Source: Vibrio celticus
Lineage (GTDB): Bacteria; Pseudomonadota; Gammaproteobacteria; Enterobacterales; Vibrionaceae
Direction: 5' to 3'
DNA: 64,000 nt
Assembly: GCF_024347335.1 (NCBI RefSeq)
Contig: NZ_AP025463.1
Coordinates: 1,922,001-1,986,000, forward strand
Part shown: positions 35,057-44,703 of the stretch, one piece after another
How positions within the stretch are numbered: the stretch's first letter is position 1
Layout of the letters: the number at the start of each line of letters is the position of its first letter
Made by a program: the position numbers and the translations under genes
The notes under the pieces: generated by a model
Told to the model about the DNA's origin: nothing
The model's database searches: none
What the model saw: only the letters and a program-made list of their open reading frames with translations

Positions 35057-36475
35057 TTATCCTATGTGACCAATTGAATGTAGCAGCCACACCATAACAA
35101 AACTCAGTAGCACACCAACCACACCCAAAATAATACCGATTCTGGCCATTTGATTACTTTGCACATGACCCGTGGCATGAGCCAACGCATTCGGTGGTGT
35201 ACTGATTGGCAGCGACATACCTAATGAAGCGGCAAAGGTCACAACCAGAATTAACGTTATCTCACCGCCTAGTGGCGTGAGTGAAACCATAGACGAACCT
35301 AATGCAGCCATAATTGGCATTAACAAGTTGGCCGTTGCGGTATGAGACATAAAGTTTGCCATTAGCAAACACAAGAACGCCGCTCCGAACAACACCACAT
35401 ATGGTGAGTAAGCATCAAACGGAATGCTGTGTACCACGAGCCTTGCTAAGCCAGTTTTATCGAGAGCTAAACCAAGCGCAATACCACCTGATACAAGCCA
35501 CAGTACGTCCCAAGAAATCTTTTTCAGGTCTTCTTTATTGATGATCCCTGTGAGTGAGAACACAGCGACAGGAATCAGAGCGACGGTATAAGAGTTCATG
35601 CCATGGCTTGAGCCCATTAACCAAAGAATGATAGTCAGCGCAAAAGTGACGTACACCGCAATGGCTTTAGGCGTTTTAAGGAATTTACCTTTAATACTTA
35701 GCTCGATTTTCTTTTGGTCAGCTTTGTACATAAAGCCGATTAAAAACCACGCTAACGCCATCATAATAACGACAAACGGCACACCAAATGCCATCCATTC
35801 GCCAAACGTGATGAGGTTATCGCCAACTAAATATTTAAGTGCGATAGCGTTCGGGGGGGTGCCGATCGGGGTACCAATGCCACCGATGTTAGCTGCAACA
35901 GGGATACAAAGCGCAAACGCTACACGACCGGGGTCTTTCGGACCAAACACAGCCAATACCGGCGTTAAAATAGAGAGCATCATTGCCGTTGTTGCCGTGT
36001 TAGACATAAACATCGAAAAGATACCAGTGATCAACATTAAGCCGAGCATCACAAACTTTGGATCTTGTCCAAATGGCTTCAACAACACGCGAGCTAAGTT
36101 TACGTCTAATCGATACTTAGTGGCGGCCATCGCTAAGAAGAAACCACCCAAAAACAGCATGATGATTGGGCTGGCGAATGTCGCCATGATGTCGCTGTAT
36201 TTTAACAACTCACCAAAATGTTCCTCCCCATGCTCAAACCTTAAAAAGATCAGCCCTTTATCCGACAACATCAATAATTGCAGAACGATAATAACAACAG
36301 ACGTCGCGTAAATCGGGATAGGCTCGAACACCCAGCACAATGCCGCTAATAAAAAGATCGCAATAACGCGTTGTTGAATAATCGTAAGGCCTTCAAATGG
36401 AAACGCTGATAGCGGCATTACGAGGATAATGAAAGGAATTAAAATTGGGATAATGTATTTAATATAGGGGCGCAT
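35057..36475 (-). CDS. DASS/SLC13-family anion transporter
   Basis: This 472-residue inner-membrane protein has about 11-12 helices and the DASS family motifs SNTATTAMML, GIGTPIGTPPNAI and, in the second half, MSHTATANLLMPI and MSLPISTPPNAL. Such carriers take up dicarboxylates, sulfate or other anions with Na+. It is the first gene of a leftward operon with the histidine kinase and response regulator, so transport and signalling are probably linked. The substrate is unknown. Confidence 0.9.
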   Translation of the reverse strand: MRPYIKYIIPILIPFIILVMPLSAFPFEGLTIIQQRVIAIFLLAALCWVFEPIPIYATSVVIIVLQLLMLSDKGLIFLRFEHGEEHFGELLKYSDIMATFASPIIMLFLGGFFLAMAATKYRLDVNLARVLLKPFGQDPKFVMLGLMLITGIFSMFMSNTATTAMMLSILTPVLAVFGPKDPGRVAFALCIPVAANIGGIGTPIGTPPNAIALKYLVGDNLITFGEWMAFGVPFVVIMMALAWFLIGFMYKADQKKIELSIKGKFLKTPKAIAVYVTFALTIILWLMGSSHGMNSYTVALIPVAVFSLTGIINKEDLKKISWDVLWLVSGGIALGLALDKTGLARLVVHSIPFDAYSPYVVLFGAAFLCLLMANFMSHTATANLLMPIMAALGSSMVSLTPLGGEITLILVVTFAASLGMSLPISTPPNALAHATGHVQSNQMARIGIILGVVGVLLSFVMVWLLHSIGHIG

Positions 36476-36881
36476 AGCACAAAAACTCTTCCTGAGATAA
36501 CAACTACTTAGAAATTAGATTTACAGCTCTAATTTAGATCCGACAACGAATTATCGAGCTCTTATCACTATCTCACTATCGGCTAGATCAATGATTACGT
36601 GATCGCGATACCCCCAGTTTCGTTTCTGTGCGCTACCTCAATGTTTGTATGTCATTTATTGTTGTAATTAAATTCAGGAGAGTGGTTTCTACGTTTCTAG
36701 TCATACTCCGTTCCAGTTATTCTAGGTATTGTCAGAACAGGTCTGTCACTTAAGTCATGTCCATAAATTGAGGACCGCTTCTGAGTAACCTCTCAAATAT
36801 ATGAGTTAGACTTACTCGGATTGTGCGTGGTTTTGCATTTCCTTTTGCCGTAAGTTTATTTTCAAGCTCGCTTAGTAGAGC
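36476..36881. other. Divergent intergenic region
   Basis: Promoters of the DASS operon and of the GGDEF/EAL gene should lie here. I see no clear operator or small gene. Confidence 0.4.
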
Positions 36882-39800
36882 ATGGAAGAAATAATAAAAA
36901 GATACCTATTCTCCCCCGAAAACAGTTCTACACAACACAACTTTCGACCGGCTAATAACATGACTATTGTTACATCTAAAAAACGTCCTACCGTTGGCAT
37001 TGTGCTGCCTATGCTCAGTGGCTTCTACATGGGCGAGCTAAATGCAACCCTTAGAAGGCTTGCGAAAAACCATAAAGTCAATCTGATCTTCATCCGCTCG
37101 GGTGAGCGAAGAGATTTTAAACTTCCTATATATTTTAATCATCTCGATGCCCTTGTGGTCGTTCTCCATGCAGCGACAGTAAAGTTGATCGAAGAAGCTA
37201 TAAACGCAAACATTCCAGTCATTTCTATTGGAGCAAGCTATGCGCCGCTGCCCGTTGAGCAGTATTATAGTGTGCAAAGCGATGGTGTCACTAAGCTCTA
37301 TGAATGGTTACAAAGTCAAGGACACGAAGAAATCGGCTTTTGTGGCGATCTCACTGTTAATGATATCAGGTCTCGCTTCAAAGCATATCAACGCACGGTG
37401 ATTGATCATAAAGGCTCATTCAACCAACGCCATTTCTTCCGCGTGTCGAATTGTTCTCTATCTGGGGGACGAGAAGCCGCAATAGAATTTATACAGCGTA
37501 AATCCAAATGCACTGCGGTTATCTGCGCAACTGACCACAATGCTGTAGGTATGATGGAGCAACTGTCTCACAGCAATATCTCGGTACCTGACGATGTCGC
37601 CATCGTAGGCATTGATAATATTTTCGTCGGTCAACAATTCAATCCCAAGTTAACAACAGTAGACCAACAGCTTGAGCTTCTAGCGACGCAAGTATTTCAC
37701 CGCGTGTTGGAACGTATTTCTGGGAAGCCTTTTAATAATGCCAATAATAGTGTCCCGCAAAAGCTCATCGTTCATCAGTCTTGCGGTAACACAAACCCAG
37801 ATCTCGAACATAAAGAAGATATCAACTCGACTCGCCAAATCCTCTTAAATGTGCAAGGGCGTTCTCCCGCTGAGATATTCGAAAATTTCTATTCACAAGC
37901 ACAAGGAGGTTTTGACTCAATTAGAGATGCTCAAAGCCTTTACGGAAACAATCTTGACTGGGCCTGTCTCGCTGAGTGTAATTCGGAGCAATACACTATT
38001 AGGAAATGGGTAGAAAAAGGCATGACTCAGCCAACTACCCTACCGCAACAAACAGATATTCAAGACGATATTCGCAATTTCCCATTTTTCGAACGCTATG
38101 ATCATTTCGTTGCTTCCATTCTTCCTATCAACTCAGGGCAAGAAGATCACTGGAAGCTCGTCGCTGTTGTTGATTCATTGCAAGATCACCAAGATATCGG
38201 TACACAATCGGTATTCAACAATTATTTAGATATGCTCGCACTGTTCATCGAGCGCGACGAGCTTATCAATACAAGTAACAATCGTCAGAAGAACTCCCAA
38301 CAGTTGTTGCAACAGCTCAAAGTAGTATCTAACAGCTCAAACGATGGTATCTGGGATTGGGACTTACTAACCAATACTCTTGTCTGGAACAGTCGGTTAA
38401 CCAAAATGATTGGCTGTCAAGATACCTTTTCTGATCGTAAGTTAGGATGTGACCATCTGTTCCAATATATACACTCAGAAGACTTAGAACTTCTCGAGTC
38501 CGCCATTCATAACCACTTAAACGAAGAAGTACCGTTCAAATGTGAATTCAGGATGAAGACGCAACATCGCGGATATATCTGGGTTCATGCCAATGGCTCA
38601 GCGGTTCATAATGCAGAAGGGCAGGCTGTGCGCTTCATTGGCTCAATGACGGATGTAACTCAAGAGCGAGAAGATGCGGAAAAGATTCAACACATGGCGT
38701 ATTATGATGCGCTTACTGGCATCGCTAATCGCCGGAAAATAATGGAAAGCATCGCGCAACACATTGTGAAACGACCTAACCAAAAACGCGCGGTCATGTT
38801 GATGGATCTTAACCGTTTTAAGATTATCAACGACTCTTTTGGTCATCACGTCGGTGATGCACTTCTTTGCCACGTGACCAAACATATTCAGAACGTGCTA
38901 TCAAGTGAACACCTTGTCGCACGTTTGGGAGGTGACGAATTCTTGTTTTTGTGTGATGTCAGTTCCGAAGCAGACATCAACGCACTCGCCACGCAGATTT
39001 TAAATGCCGTTCAAAACCCATTGATCGTTGATGATATTGAGATTATCAGCCAAGGAAGCCTAGGCATCGCTATGTATCCTTATGATGGCGTAAGTGCCGA
39101 AGAATTAATTAAGCAGGCCGACATTGCCATGTATCAAGCTAAAAAGCTGGGAGGACAAAGCTATCTCAACTTTCAAAGGTCAATGGCAAAAGAGACGGAA
39201 AACATAATCGAAATAGAGCACCAACTCAGTCGTGCCATCGCTCAACAAGAAATAAAGGTGCACTACCAACCTCAATATTGTGGGCAAGATGAAAAGATTA
39301 CTGCTGTTGAAGCACTAGCAAGATGGGAATCTCCAACATTGGGGGATGTCCCTCCTGACCAGTTTATCGAGGTTGCTGAATCAGCTGGCCTAATCAGCAA
39401 GCTTGGTGAATGTATCATTCATCGAGTTTGTAAGGATGTTGAAGGATCTGAATGGCTACAAACCATGAGCCATATTTCCATTAATATCAGTGCAAAACAG
39501 CTGATACAGCCTCACTTCGCTCAAGAAATCATTCGAACTATTCGCCAATACCAGCTTCCTTTGACGTTATTCTGTATTGAGATAACCGAATCAGCAGCAA
39601 TTGTCGATTACGAGTTATGCATAAACTCACTTAAAGAACTACACGATGTAGGCATTTCTATCTCTCTTGACGATTTTGGAACGGGATTCTCTTCTCTATC
39701 TCTACTAAAGCAACTTCCACTAAGTGAAGTAAAGATCGACCGTTCATTTATCTCTGACATAACTCAAGGGCAGACCAACTTAGACTTCGTCAACACTATG

Positions 39801-39977
39801 ATCATGATGGGTAAAAGCTTGGGCTATCGTGTTGTAGCTGAAGGGGTGGAAACTGCTGATCATAACCAACGCCTAAACGGACTGGGGATAGATCTGCTGC
39901 AAGGTTATTACTTCAGTAAACCTCGACCATTAAGTGAACTGGAATCAGAAGTGGCTATCAAATTGACTAGAGCTTAA
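36882..39977 (+). CDS. LacI-type ligand-binding / PAS / GGDEF / EAL fusion protein (cyclic-di-GMP metabolism)
   Basis: The 1031-residue protein combines a periplasmic-binding-like sugar-sensor domain as in LacI repressors (about 30-310: RPTVGIVLPMLSGFYMGELN..., EEIGFCGDLTV, VAIVGIDNIFVGQQFNPKLTTV), a spacer, a PAS/PAC domain (about 480-600: SNDGIWDWDLLTNTLVW), a GGDEF domain with LGGDEF at residues 682-687 and an EAL domain with EAL at 810-812 and DDFGTGFSS. No helix-turn-helix and no membrane helix are seen, so the ligand domain is cytosolic. It probably makes or breaks cyclic-di-GMP in response to an intracellular sugar-like ligand. Active-site residues of both domains look intact. Confidence 0.9.
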   Translation: MEEIIKRYLFSPENSSTQHNFRPANNMTIVTSKKRPTVGIVLPMLSGFYMGELNATLRRLAKNHKVNLIFIRSGERRDFKLPIYFNHLDALVVVLHAATVKLIEEAINANIPVISIGASYAPLPVEQYYSVQSDGVTKLYEWLQSQGHEEIGFCGDLTVNDIRSRFKAYQRTVIDHKGSFNQRHFFRVSNCSLSGGREAAIEFIQRKSKCTAVICATDHNAVGMMEQLSHSNISVPDDVAIVGIDNIFVGQQFNPKLTTVDQQLELLATQVFHRVLERISGKPFNNANNSVPQKLIVHQSCGNTNPDLEHKEDINSTRQILLNVQGRSPAEIFENFYSQAQGGFDSIRDAQSLYGNNLDWACLAECNSEQYTIRKWVEKGMTQPTTLPQQTDIQDDIRNFPFFERYDHFVASILPINSGQEDHWKLVAVVDSLQDHQDIGTQSVFNNYLDMLALFIERDELINTSNNRQKNSQQLLQQLKVVSNSSNDGIWDWDLLTNTLVWNSRLTKMIGCQDTFSDRKLGCDHLFQYIHSEDLELLESAIHNHLNEEVPFKCEFRMKTQHRGYIWVHANGSAVHNAEGQAVRFIGSMTDVTQEREDAEKIQHMAYYDALTGIANRRKIMESIAQHIVKRPNQKRAVMLMDLNRFKIINDSFGHHVGDALLCHVTKHIQNVLSSEHLVARLGGDEFLFLCDVSSEADINALATQILNAVQNPLIVDDIEIISQGSLGIAMYPYDGVSAEELIKQADIAMYQAKKLGGQSYLNFQRSMAKETENIIEIEHQLSRAIAQQEIKVHYQPQYCGQDEKITAVEALARWESPTLGDVPPDQFIEVAESAGLISKLGECIIHRVCKDVEGSEWLQTMSHISINISAKQLIQPHFAQEIIRTIRQYQLPLTLFCIEITESAAIVDYELCINSLKELHDVGISISLDDFGTGFSSLSLLKQLPLSEVKIDRSFISDITQGQTNLDFVNTMIMMGKSLGYRVVAEGVETADHNQRLNGLGIDLLQGYYFSKPRPLSELESEVAIKLTRA

Positions 39978-40069
39978 CCGTGGCACAACGGCATTATTGA
40001 AAAGTAATGCCATTCTTATTCACGCTTTGCGTTAACTTTACTGCCTATTGGCAGGTTAACGGAATAAAA

Positions 40070-40252
40070 ATGAGCGTAAACAGTAGATGTTTAGAACCAC
40101 AGATAGACCTCGTTGAGATGCCTTATCTGGACTACGACAAACAGACGTACTACCCCAATCAGACAGTTATCTTCTGGCCTCGCTACCGCTGGGGCGAAGG
40201 CGGAAATGCTGTCGCATCGTTTGCACCAGTCACGATTTCGCCAACAGAGTAA
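40070..40252 (+). CDS. Short hypothetical protein
   Basis: A 60-residue frame (MSVNSRCLEPQIDLVEMPYL...) with natural composition, several aromatic residues (TVIFWPRYRW) and no membrane helix. It follows the GGDEF/EAL gene by about 90 bp. No family is recognised. Confidence 0.35.
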   Translation: MSVNSRCLEPQIDLVEMPYLDYDKQTYYPNQTVIFWPRYRWGEGGNAVASFAPVTISPTE

Positions 40253-40344
40253 GTCGTTTCTTATTGAGCTAGGGCTTAATCGCTAGGCCCTAACTCTTCA
40301 TTATCGAAGCTAAGTAAAACACAAGAGACCTACTCAGAACCTAA

Positions 40345-40641
40345 TTACAGGGAGTAATCAAACACAATGATGTCTTCTAAAAGCGGACGAAACACATCTT
40401 TCAGCGCATCATGCTCAGGGTGCGGAAGGTAATTCTGGCGGCCTTCTTCATCGGCGAACGTCATTAACACCGAGTGGGTATAACCTTGATTCTTGTTTTC
40501 AGGGCTGTCATTTAATCCCCATTCTACTGAAGTGACCCCTTCAACCTTGTTTGGCATCGCTTCAAACAGCATCTTTAGTTTTTGAACCTCTGAAGCCTCA
40601 GCGTTTTCTTTAAACTTAATCAGTAGAATATGACGAATCAT
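40345..40641 (-). CDS. Dabb (stress-responsive A/B barrel) domain protein
   Basis: The 98-residue protein has the Dabb fold signature: MIRHILLIKFKENA at the N-terminus, a helix, then VEWGLNDSPENKNQGYTHSVLMTFADEEGRQNYLPHPEHDALKD. Members are small ferredoxin-like dimers, some plant-stress or bacterial proteins of unknown function. ATG 40641 fits the family start. A further short frame upstream (40616-40804) encodes a possible small membrane peptide but is doubtful. Confidence 0.8.
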   Translation of the reverse strand: MIRHILLIKFKENAEASEVQKLKMLFEAMPNKVEGVTSVEWGLNDSPENKNQGYTHSVLMTFADEEGRQNYLPHPEHDALKDVFRPLLEDIIVFDYSL

Positions 40642-40815
40642 TCCCGTTTCTTTTTGAGTCATTCCTTGTCCTTTCGAGTCGTTCGCTTACTGGTTTGTAA
40701 TGCTTAACCAACACCCAATAGCGATCTAAATTAAAGAACAACAAAATGCCACACGTTACACAACATGCCAAGGCTAGATCGCTAGAGTTTATAAAATACT
40801 CCACAACCCAATAAC

Positions 40816-40847
40816 GAAAAATGCTGCACCCGAGGGCGCAGCATTTC
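40816..40847 (-). terminator. Terminator after the small secreted protein
   Basis: On the minus strand AAATGCTGCGCCC...GGGTGCAGCATTTTTC forms a strong hairpin and T-run. Confidence 0.85.
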
Positions 40848-40876
40848 TCATGACAATGGTAAGCACATCTTTAACG

Positions 40877-41116
40877 TTAATCACGACGACCTGTAAGCTG
40901 GATCGTTTGGTCTTGATCTACGTTCTTTTGGAATTGGATTCCGCCGTTAGACGCTTCATTTCTTCCTTCAAGTACTGGCTCAGATTCAACACGCTCAGCC
41001 TTTACTTGATTACCTTCGCTTCTCGTCATATCGAGAGTACTCGCATAAGTACCGTCAGCCGCGAAAGCCGTGTTCATAGATAAAGCCATCAATCCAAGTG
41101 CGATTAACTTGTTCAT
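40877..41116 (-). CDS. Small secreted protein of unknown function
   Basis: The 79-residue precursor has a classic signal peptide (MNKLIALGLMALSMNTAFA, cut before ADGTYAST). The mature part is small, hydrophilic and has no cysteine (residues such as GIQFQKNVDQDQTIQLTGRRD). No family is recognised. It is a stand-alone gene with its own terminator and is divergent from the LysR gene. Confidence 0.65.
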   Translation of the reverse strand: MNKLIALGLMALSMNTAFAADGTYASTLDMTRSEGNQVKAERVESEPVLEGRNEASNGGIQFQKNVDQDQTIQLTGRRD

Positions 41117-41370
41117 ACATCACCTCGTTGTATTTCTAATTCTTTGTTCGTTTGATATCTGTGTTTTTGTTGGGGTAACTCTAACAATCGAACATGAACC
41201 ATTCGAGGAAAAGCAAGATTTACCAAATGGAAAATCAAGGGATTAGCGAAGTTTTGACGCTGTGCTGTCTTATCCGTTTTGTACTACCACTATGATATTA
41301 GAGTCACATAATTTCAGTACGCCTGCCGCGCCGAGATTACTGCCTATAAAAGGAATCATTTGGAGAGCCT

Positions 41371-42255
41371 GTGGACATCAATCTAGACATACAAAATATC
41401 CTCGTCATCAAGCGTATGTATGAACTTCGCAATGTTGGACTGGTTGCTGAGTCGCTAGGAAAAACATCAGGGGCGATCAGCAAGAACCTCTCGAAGTTAA
41501 AATTGCAGCTCGACGATCCACTGTTCATTCAAACCAAACACGGGTTTGAACCCACGACTTTTGTTGAAACCAACATCGAAAATTTTGAGCAGATCTTGAG
41601 CAGCGTTGAAGCCATTAAACACCAAGTATTTTCGCCAGAAACTTACCAAGGTGATATCAAAATCTACGCGAATACACTGTTCTGGGAGCGCTTTGGCTCG
41701 AAGCTCTACTTTGCTCTGAGTAAAGAAGCTCCGCATGCTCACTACTCATTCGTTCGGTGGGGAAGCAATGTGAGGAACAGGCTCATCGACGGCGAAGAAT
41801 CCATTGCAGTTCATTACTTTGATGAAACCTTGCCGCAGTCAATTTCTCAAATGGAATTCGGCAAAGGAAAAGTGGTGTTCTTCGTGAGAGAGGATCATCC
41901 AGCGAAAGACTTTGAGTCACTCGCCAACTACCCAATCATTCTATTTAAAACCCCGGGATGGAATGACAATAAATACCCGATCCTTGATCGCCTTAGAAAT
42001 ATCGGATTTCACGTAAACCCAAGAGTGGAAGTCGATCACCCTGCGATGATTCACGATGTTGTGTTCAAATCCGACTATTTTGGTATCACCCTCAATGGCA
42101 GCGTACCAGAAGGCTGTCGTAGTATTGATTTACCCGAAAAACTGACGATCGATGTGGGTTATGTGATGAGCTGCCGTCGTTCACAGAAAGATGCGCCTTT
42201 GAATCAGTGGCTATTCCAAATGCTAAAGTCTACGCTGAAAAACAAGCAAGCATAG
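41371..42255 (+). CDS. LysR-family transcriptional regulator
   Basis: The 294-residue protein has an N-terminal winged helix (IQNILVIKRMYELRNVGLVAESLGKTSGAISKNLSKLKLQLDDPLFI) and a C-terminal type 2 periplasmic-binding-like effector domain (about 90-290). It starts with GTG 41371 preceded by GGAG. Its target is unknown. The convergent neighbour downstream is tnaA, separated by a terminator, so direct control cannot be claimed. Confidence 0.88.
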   Translation: MDINLDIQNILVIKRMYELRNVGLVAESLGKTSGAISKNLSKLKLQLDDPLFIQTKHGFEPTTFVETNIENFEQILSSVEAIKHQVFSPETYQGDIKIYANTLFWERFGSKLYFALSKEAPHAHYSFVRWGSNVRNRLIDGEESIAVHYFDETLPQSISQMEFGKGKVVFFVREDHPAKDFESLANYPIILFKTPGWNDNKYPILDRLRNIGFHVNPRVEVDHPAMIHDVVFKSDYFGITLNGSVPEGCRSIDLPEKLTIDVGYVMSCRRSQKDAPLNQWLFQMLKSTLKNKQA

Positions 42256-42351
42256 TTCAACATCTAAAGGCCAAAATGATTAACGGGTTAAGTACTTAAA
42301 AGCTTAAAGGCTTAGCTGCTTAACGACATAACTCCCCTATCATCCAAAAAA

Positions 42352-42375
42352 GAAAAGGCTCCTGTGGGAGCCTTT
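42352..42375. terminator. Terminator between LysR gene and tnaA
   Basis: AAAGGCTCCTGTGGGAGCCTTT hairpin serves the convergent genes. Confidence 0.8.
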
Positions 42376-42413
42376 GATTATGTTTCTAGTGACTATTCGC
42401 TTATGTTTTTATT

Positions 42414-43886
42414 TTAAAATGCTTCTTCGAGCGTTTGTTCATCCTTTTTTTCTGTCTGTTTTTCAACGGTTTCAACCTCTTTCAAGCGCGCAGTGAAATG
42501 TCTTAACACTGGCGGTTCGTAAGTAAAATCGAGCCCTTTCACTTTGCTTGCGTTCTCTTTCACTTTTTCGAACGCTTCGATGATGAAGTCCATGTGTGTT
42601 TGTGTGTACGTCGCGCGTGGAATAGTAAGGCGCAGTAACTCTGCAGGGCATGGATGTTGCTCGCCCGTGGCAGGGTCGCGTCCTTGCAGCAAGGAACCAA
42701 TTTCAACAGCTCTGATACCTGCCACTTTGTACAGCTCGCACGCCAAAGCATGTGCTGGGAACTGACCCGCTGGAATATGAGGAAGCAGTTTACCCGCGTC
42801 AACAAACGCAGCATGACCACCCGCTTGTTGGCACACGATACCTATCGCTTCTAAGCCATCGACTAAGTACTGAACCTGACCAATACGATATTCCAACCAG
42901 TCTTGACGCATACCGTCATAAAGGCCAACCGCAAGGCGTTCCATTGCACCGCCCTCTAAGCCACCATAGGTTGGGAAGCCCTCTTGAACGACACACAGAG
43001 TTCGACACTCTGTGTACACATCCATGAAAGAGTCGTCTTTAAAGCACAACAAACCACCCATTTGTACCATCGCATCTTTCTTGGCCGACATGGCCAAACC
43101 ATCCGCGTATTTGTAGGACTCACGAGTGATTTGTTCGATAGTCCAATCTTGATAACCGGCTTCACGCTGCTGAATGAAGTAAGCATTTTCAGCGTAGCGT
43201 GCAGAGTCCATGATCACTGGAATATCGTATTTCTGTGCTATTTCATACACGGCTTTTAGATTGGCGATAGACACTGGCTGTCCACCAGCAGAGTTACAAG
43301 TAATGGTACTCACAATGTAAGGAACATTGGCCGCGCCCGCTTCTAAGATCGCTTCTTCCAGCTTCACCACATCGAAATTGCCTTTGAAATCCGCGTTCAC
43401 TGAGGTATCAAACGCTTCTTTGGTATAAACGTTCTTCGCCACGCAGCAATTCACTTGGGTGTGACCTTGTGTTGTATCGAAGAAGTAGTTCGACAACGCG
43501 ACCATTTTGCTTCGGTCGAGCCCTTTCTCTATTTCACGTTTCTTGATAAGAACCGGAATGTAGATCTGCTCTGCACCGCGTCCTTGGTGGGTTGGAATCG
43601 TCAACTCGTAACCAAAGATATCTTTCACCGCATTCGACAATGCGTAGTAACTGCGGCTACCGCTGTAAGCTTCATCACCCATTAACATCGCAGCTTGCAT
43701 ACGCTGAGTGATAGATCCTGTTCCGCTGTCTGTCAGTAAGTCGATAAACACATCATCACTGTCGAGCAAAAATGGGTTCATGCCCGCTTCGACAATGGCT
43801 TGTTCACGATAGACGCGAGTTGTTCTCTTTACTGGCTCGACAACGCGAATACGAAACGGTTCTGGTAGATGTTTGAAGTTTTCCAT
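42414..43886 (-). CDS. tnaA: Tryptophanase
   Basis: This PLP enzyme (490 residues) splits L-tryptophan into indole, pyruvate and ammonia. It closely follows E. coli TnaA: PEPFRIRVVEPVKRTTR, QGRGAEQIY, NYFFDTTQGH, TCNSAGGQPVS, DSARYAENAYFI and the PLP-binding lysine in MSAKKDAMVQMGG. It has a charged tail of about 19 extra residues (EVETVEKQTEKKDEQTLEEAF) compared with E. coli. ATG 43886 matches the family N-terminus; the frame is open upstream. Indole is a signal in Vibrio biofilm and virulence. Probable regulation is by a tryptophan-sensing leader (see 44191-44283). Confidence 0.97.
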   Translation of the reverse strand: MENFKHLPEPFRIRVVEPVKRTTRVYREQAIVEAGMNPFLLDSDDVFIDLLTDSGTGSITQRMQAAMLMGDEAYSGSRSYYALSNAVKDIFGYELTIPTHQGRGAEQIYIPVLIKKREIEKGLDRSKMVALSNYFFDTTQGHTQVNCCVAKNVYTKEAFDTSVNADFKGNFDVVKLEEAILEAGAANVPYIVSTITCNSAGGQPVSIANLKAVYEIAQKYDIPVIMDSARYAENAYFIQQREAGYQDWTIEQITRESYKYADGLAMSAKKDAMVQMGGLLCFKDDSFMDVYTECRTLCVVQEGFPTYGGLEGGAMERLAVGLYDGMRQDWLEYRIGQVQYLVDGLEAIGIVCQQAGGHAAFVDAGKLLPHIPAGQFPAHALACELYKVAGIRAVEIGSLLQGRDPATGEQHPCPAELLRLTIPRATYTQTHMDFIIEAFEKVKENASKVKGLDFTYEPPVLRHFTARLKEVETVEKQTEKKDEQTLEEAF

Positions 43887-43895
43887 AATAATACC

Positions 43896-43926
43896 TTTCA
43901 ATACATTCCGATCAGGTCGAAATGTA
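43896..43926 (-). promoter_or_regulatory. Hairpin just before the tnaA start
   Basis: ATACATTTCGA...TCGGAATGTAT forms a hairpin 10-40 bases before the tnaA ATG on the transcript. It could modulate translation or mark a boundary in the leader. Confidence 0.35.
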
Positions 43927-44190
43927 TTTTCTTTAGATGTCACGAATCCTCACCATTAAATTAACAGTTCCGTATAAAGACACACAGAAAATTAATAGTG
44001 AAAATAAACAAATTAAATAATGACTTATTAATCAAACCTAAACAGAGGCTAAGATAATTAGCGAGAACGACAAAAAACGAACATCCTACACGGAATAATA
44101 AGTGCGACATTCATGCGTTCAAAGGTTATCAAAGCTGCTGATAGGTAAACAAAGCTCGCTGCTTTGCTGGCGCGTGACGCCTAGAGGGTA

Positions 44191-44283
44191 CTACTCTGAA
44201 GAAAGGTGGAACGAGAGCTGGTGATCTAAGGTATACCAAGCTAACAAGGTTAGCCAAGTTGTTGATTGCCATTTCAGATACAT
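44191..44283 (-). CDS. tnaC: Candidate TnaC tryptophan-sensing leader peptide
   Basis: This 30-codon frame about 305 bp upstream of tnaA reads MYLKWQSTTWLTLLAWYTLD followed by HQLSFHLSSE. Like TnaC it is short, Trp-containing and has W-x3-D (W16, D20). An AGGGAT ribosome site lies about 11 bases upstream. In E. coli, TnaC W12, D16 and P24 stall the ribosome when Trp is high and block Rho-dependent termination before tnaA. Here the residue at the Pro position is Ser (S28), preceded by His26, which also has a match in E. coli. Either this is a diverged TnaC or the control is altered. No gene calling program would list it easily. Confidence 0.5.
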   Translation of the reverse strand: MYLKWQSTTWLTLLAWYTLDHQLSFHLSSE

Positions 44284-44703
44284 GTTCACAATATATCCCT
44301 ACGTTGAAATCAAGATGATCCGAAATTTAAATATAGTGCAATTGTTTTATAAATAAAGCTTAGAAAAGTATAAATGTGATCAATATTTAGAATGGTAATT
44401 AAATACGATAGCGTGTTATATAAACTGTGAATCACAGCCGTTTATATACTATTAAACTAGTTCAGAGAGTTACTTAATAATGTCGAATCTCTTTTAAACT
44501 CAATACCTCTTAATAAGGAACGAAGATGGCTGTTTTCTAAAAAATCCATCATCTAATAAAGCCAAGCTCTAAAACTCGCCGATCTAGAAAAGCTAAGCAC
44601 TAAAGCTCTCAGCCTTAACTAAATAAAGATAAGCTCTCACGCTCCAAAAAACTCAGTTCTGATGAGTCTCAAGCCTCACCAGAACCGTTTTGCAGTGAAT
44701 GAC
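44284..44703. promoter_or_regulatory. tna promoter region
   Basis: The tna promoter should lie here. A partial CRP-like site, AAATGTGATCAATATTT at about 44372-44388, and a TGTGAatCACA at about 44427 are visible. CRP control would fit E. coli tna, but the sites are weak. The 816-bp region before tnaA holds no other gene. Confidence 0.4.

Noticed and set aside
40616..40804. 62-codon minus-strand frame with a hydrophobic segment
   Set aside because: It overlaps the Dabb gene start and has no good ribosome site. It could be a small membrane protein, but the support is too weak.
42544..43259. Long open frames antisense to tnaA and similar ones antisense to the M32 gene
   Set aside because: They lie completely opposite highly conserved genes and show no independent coding signal.
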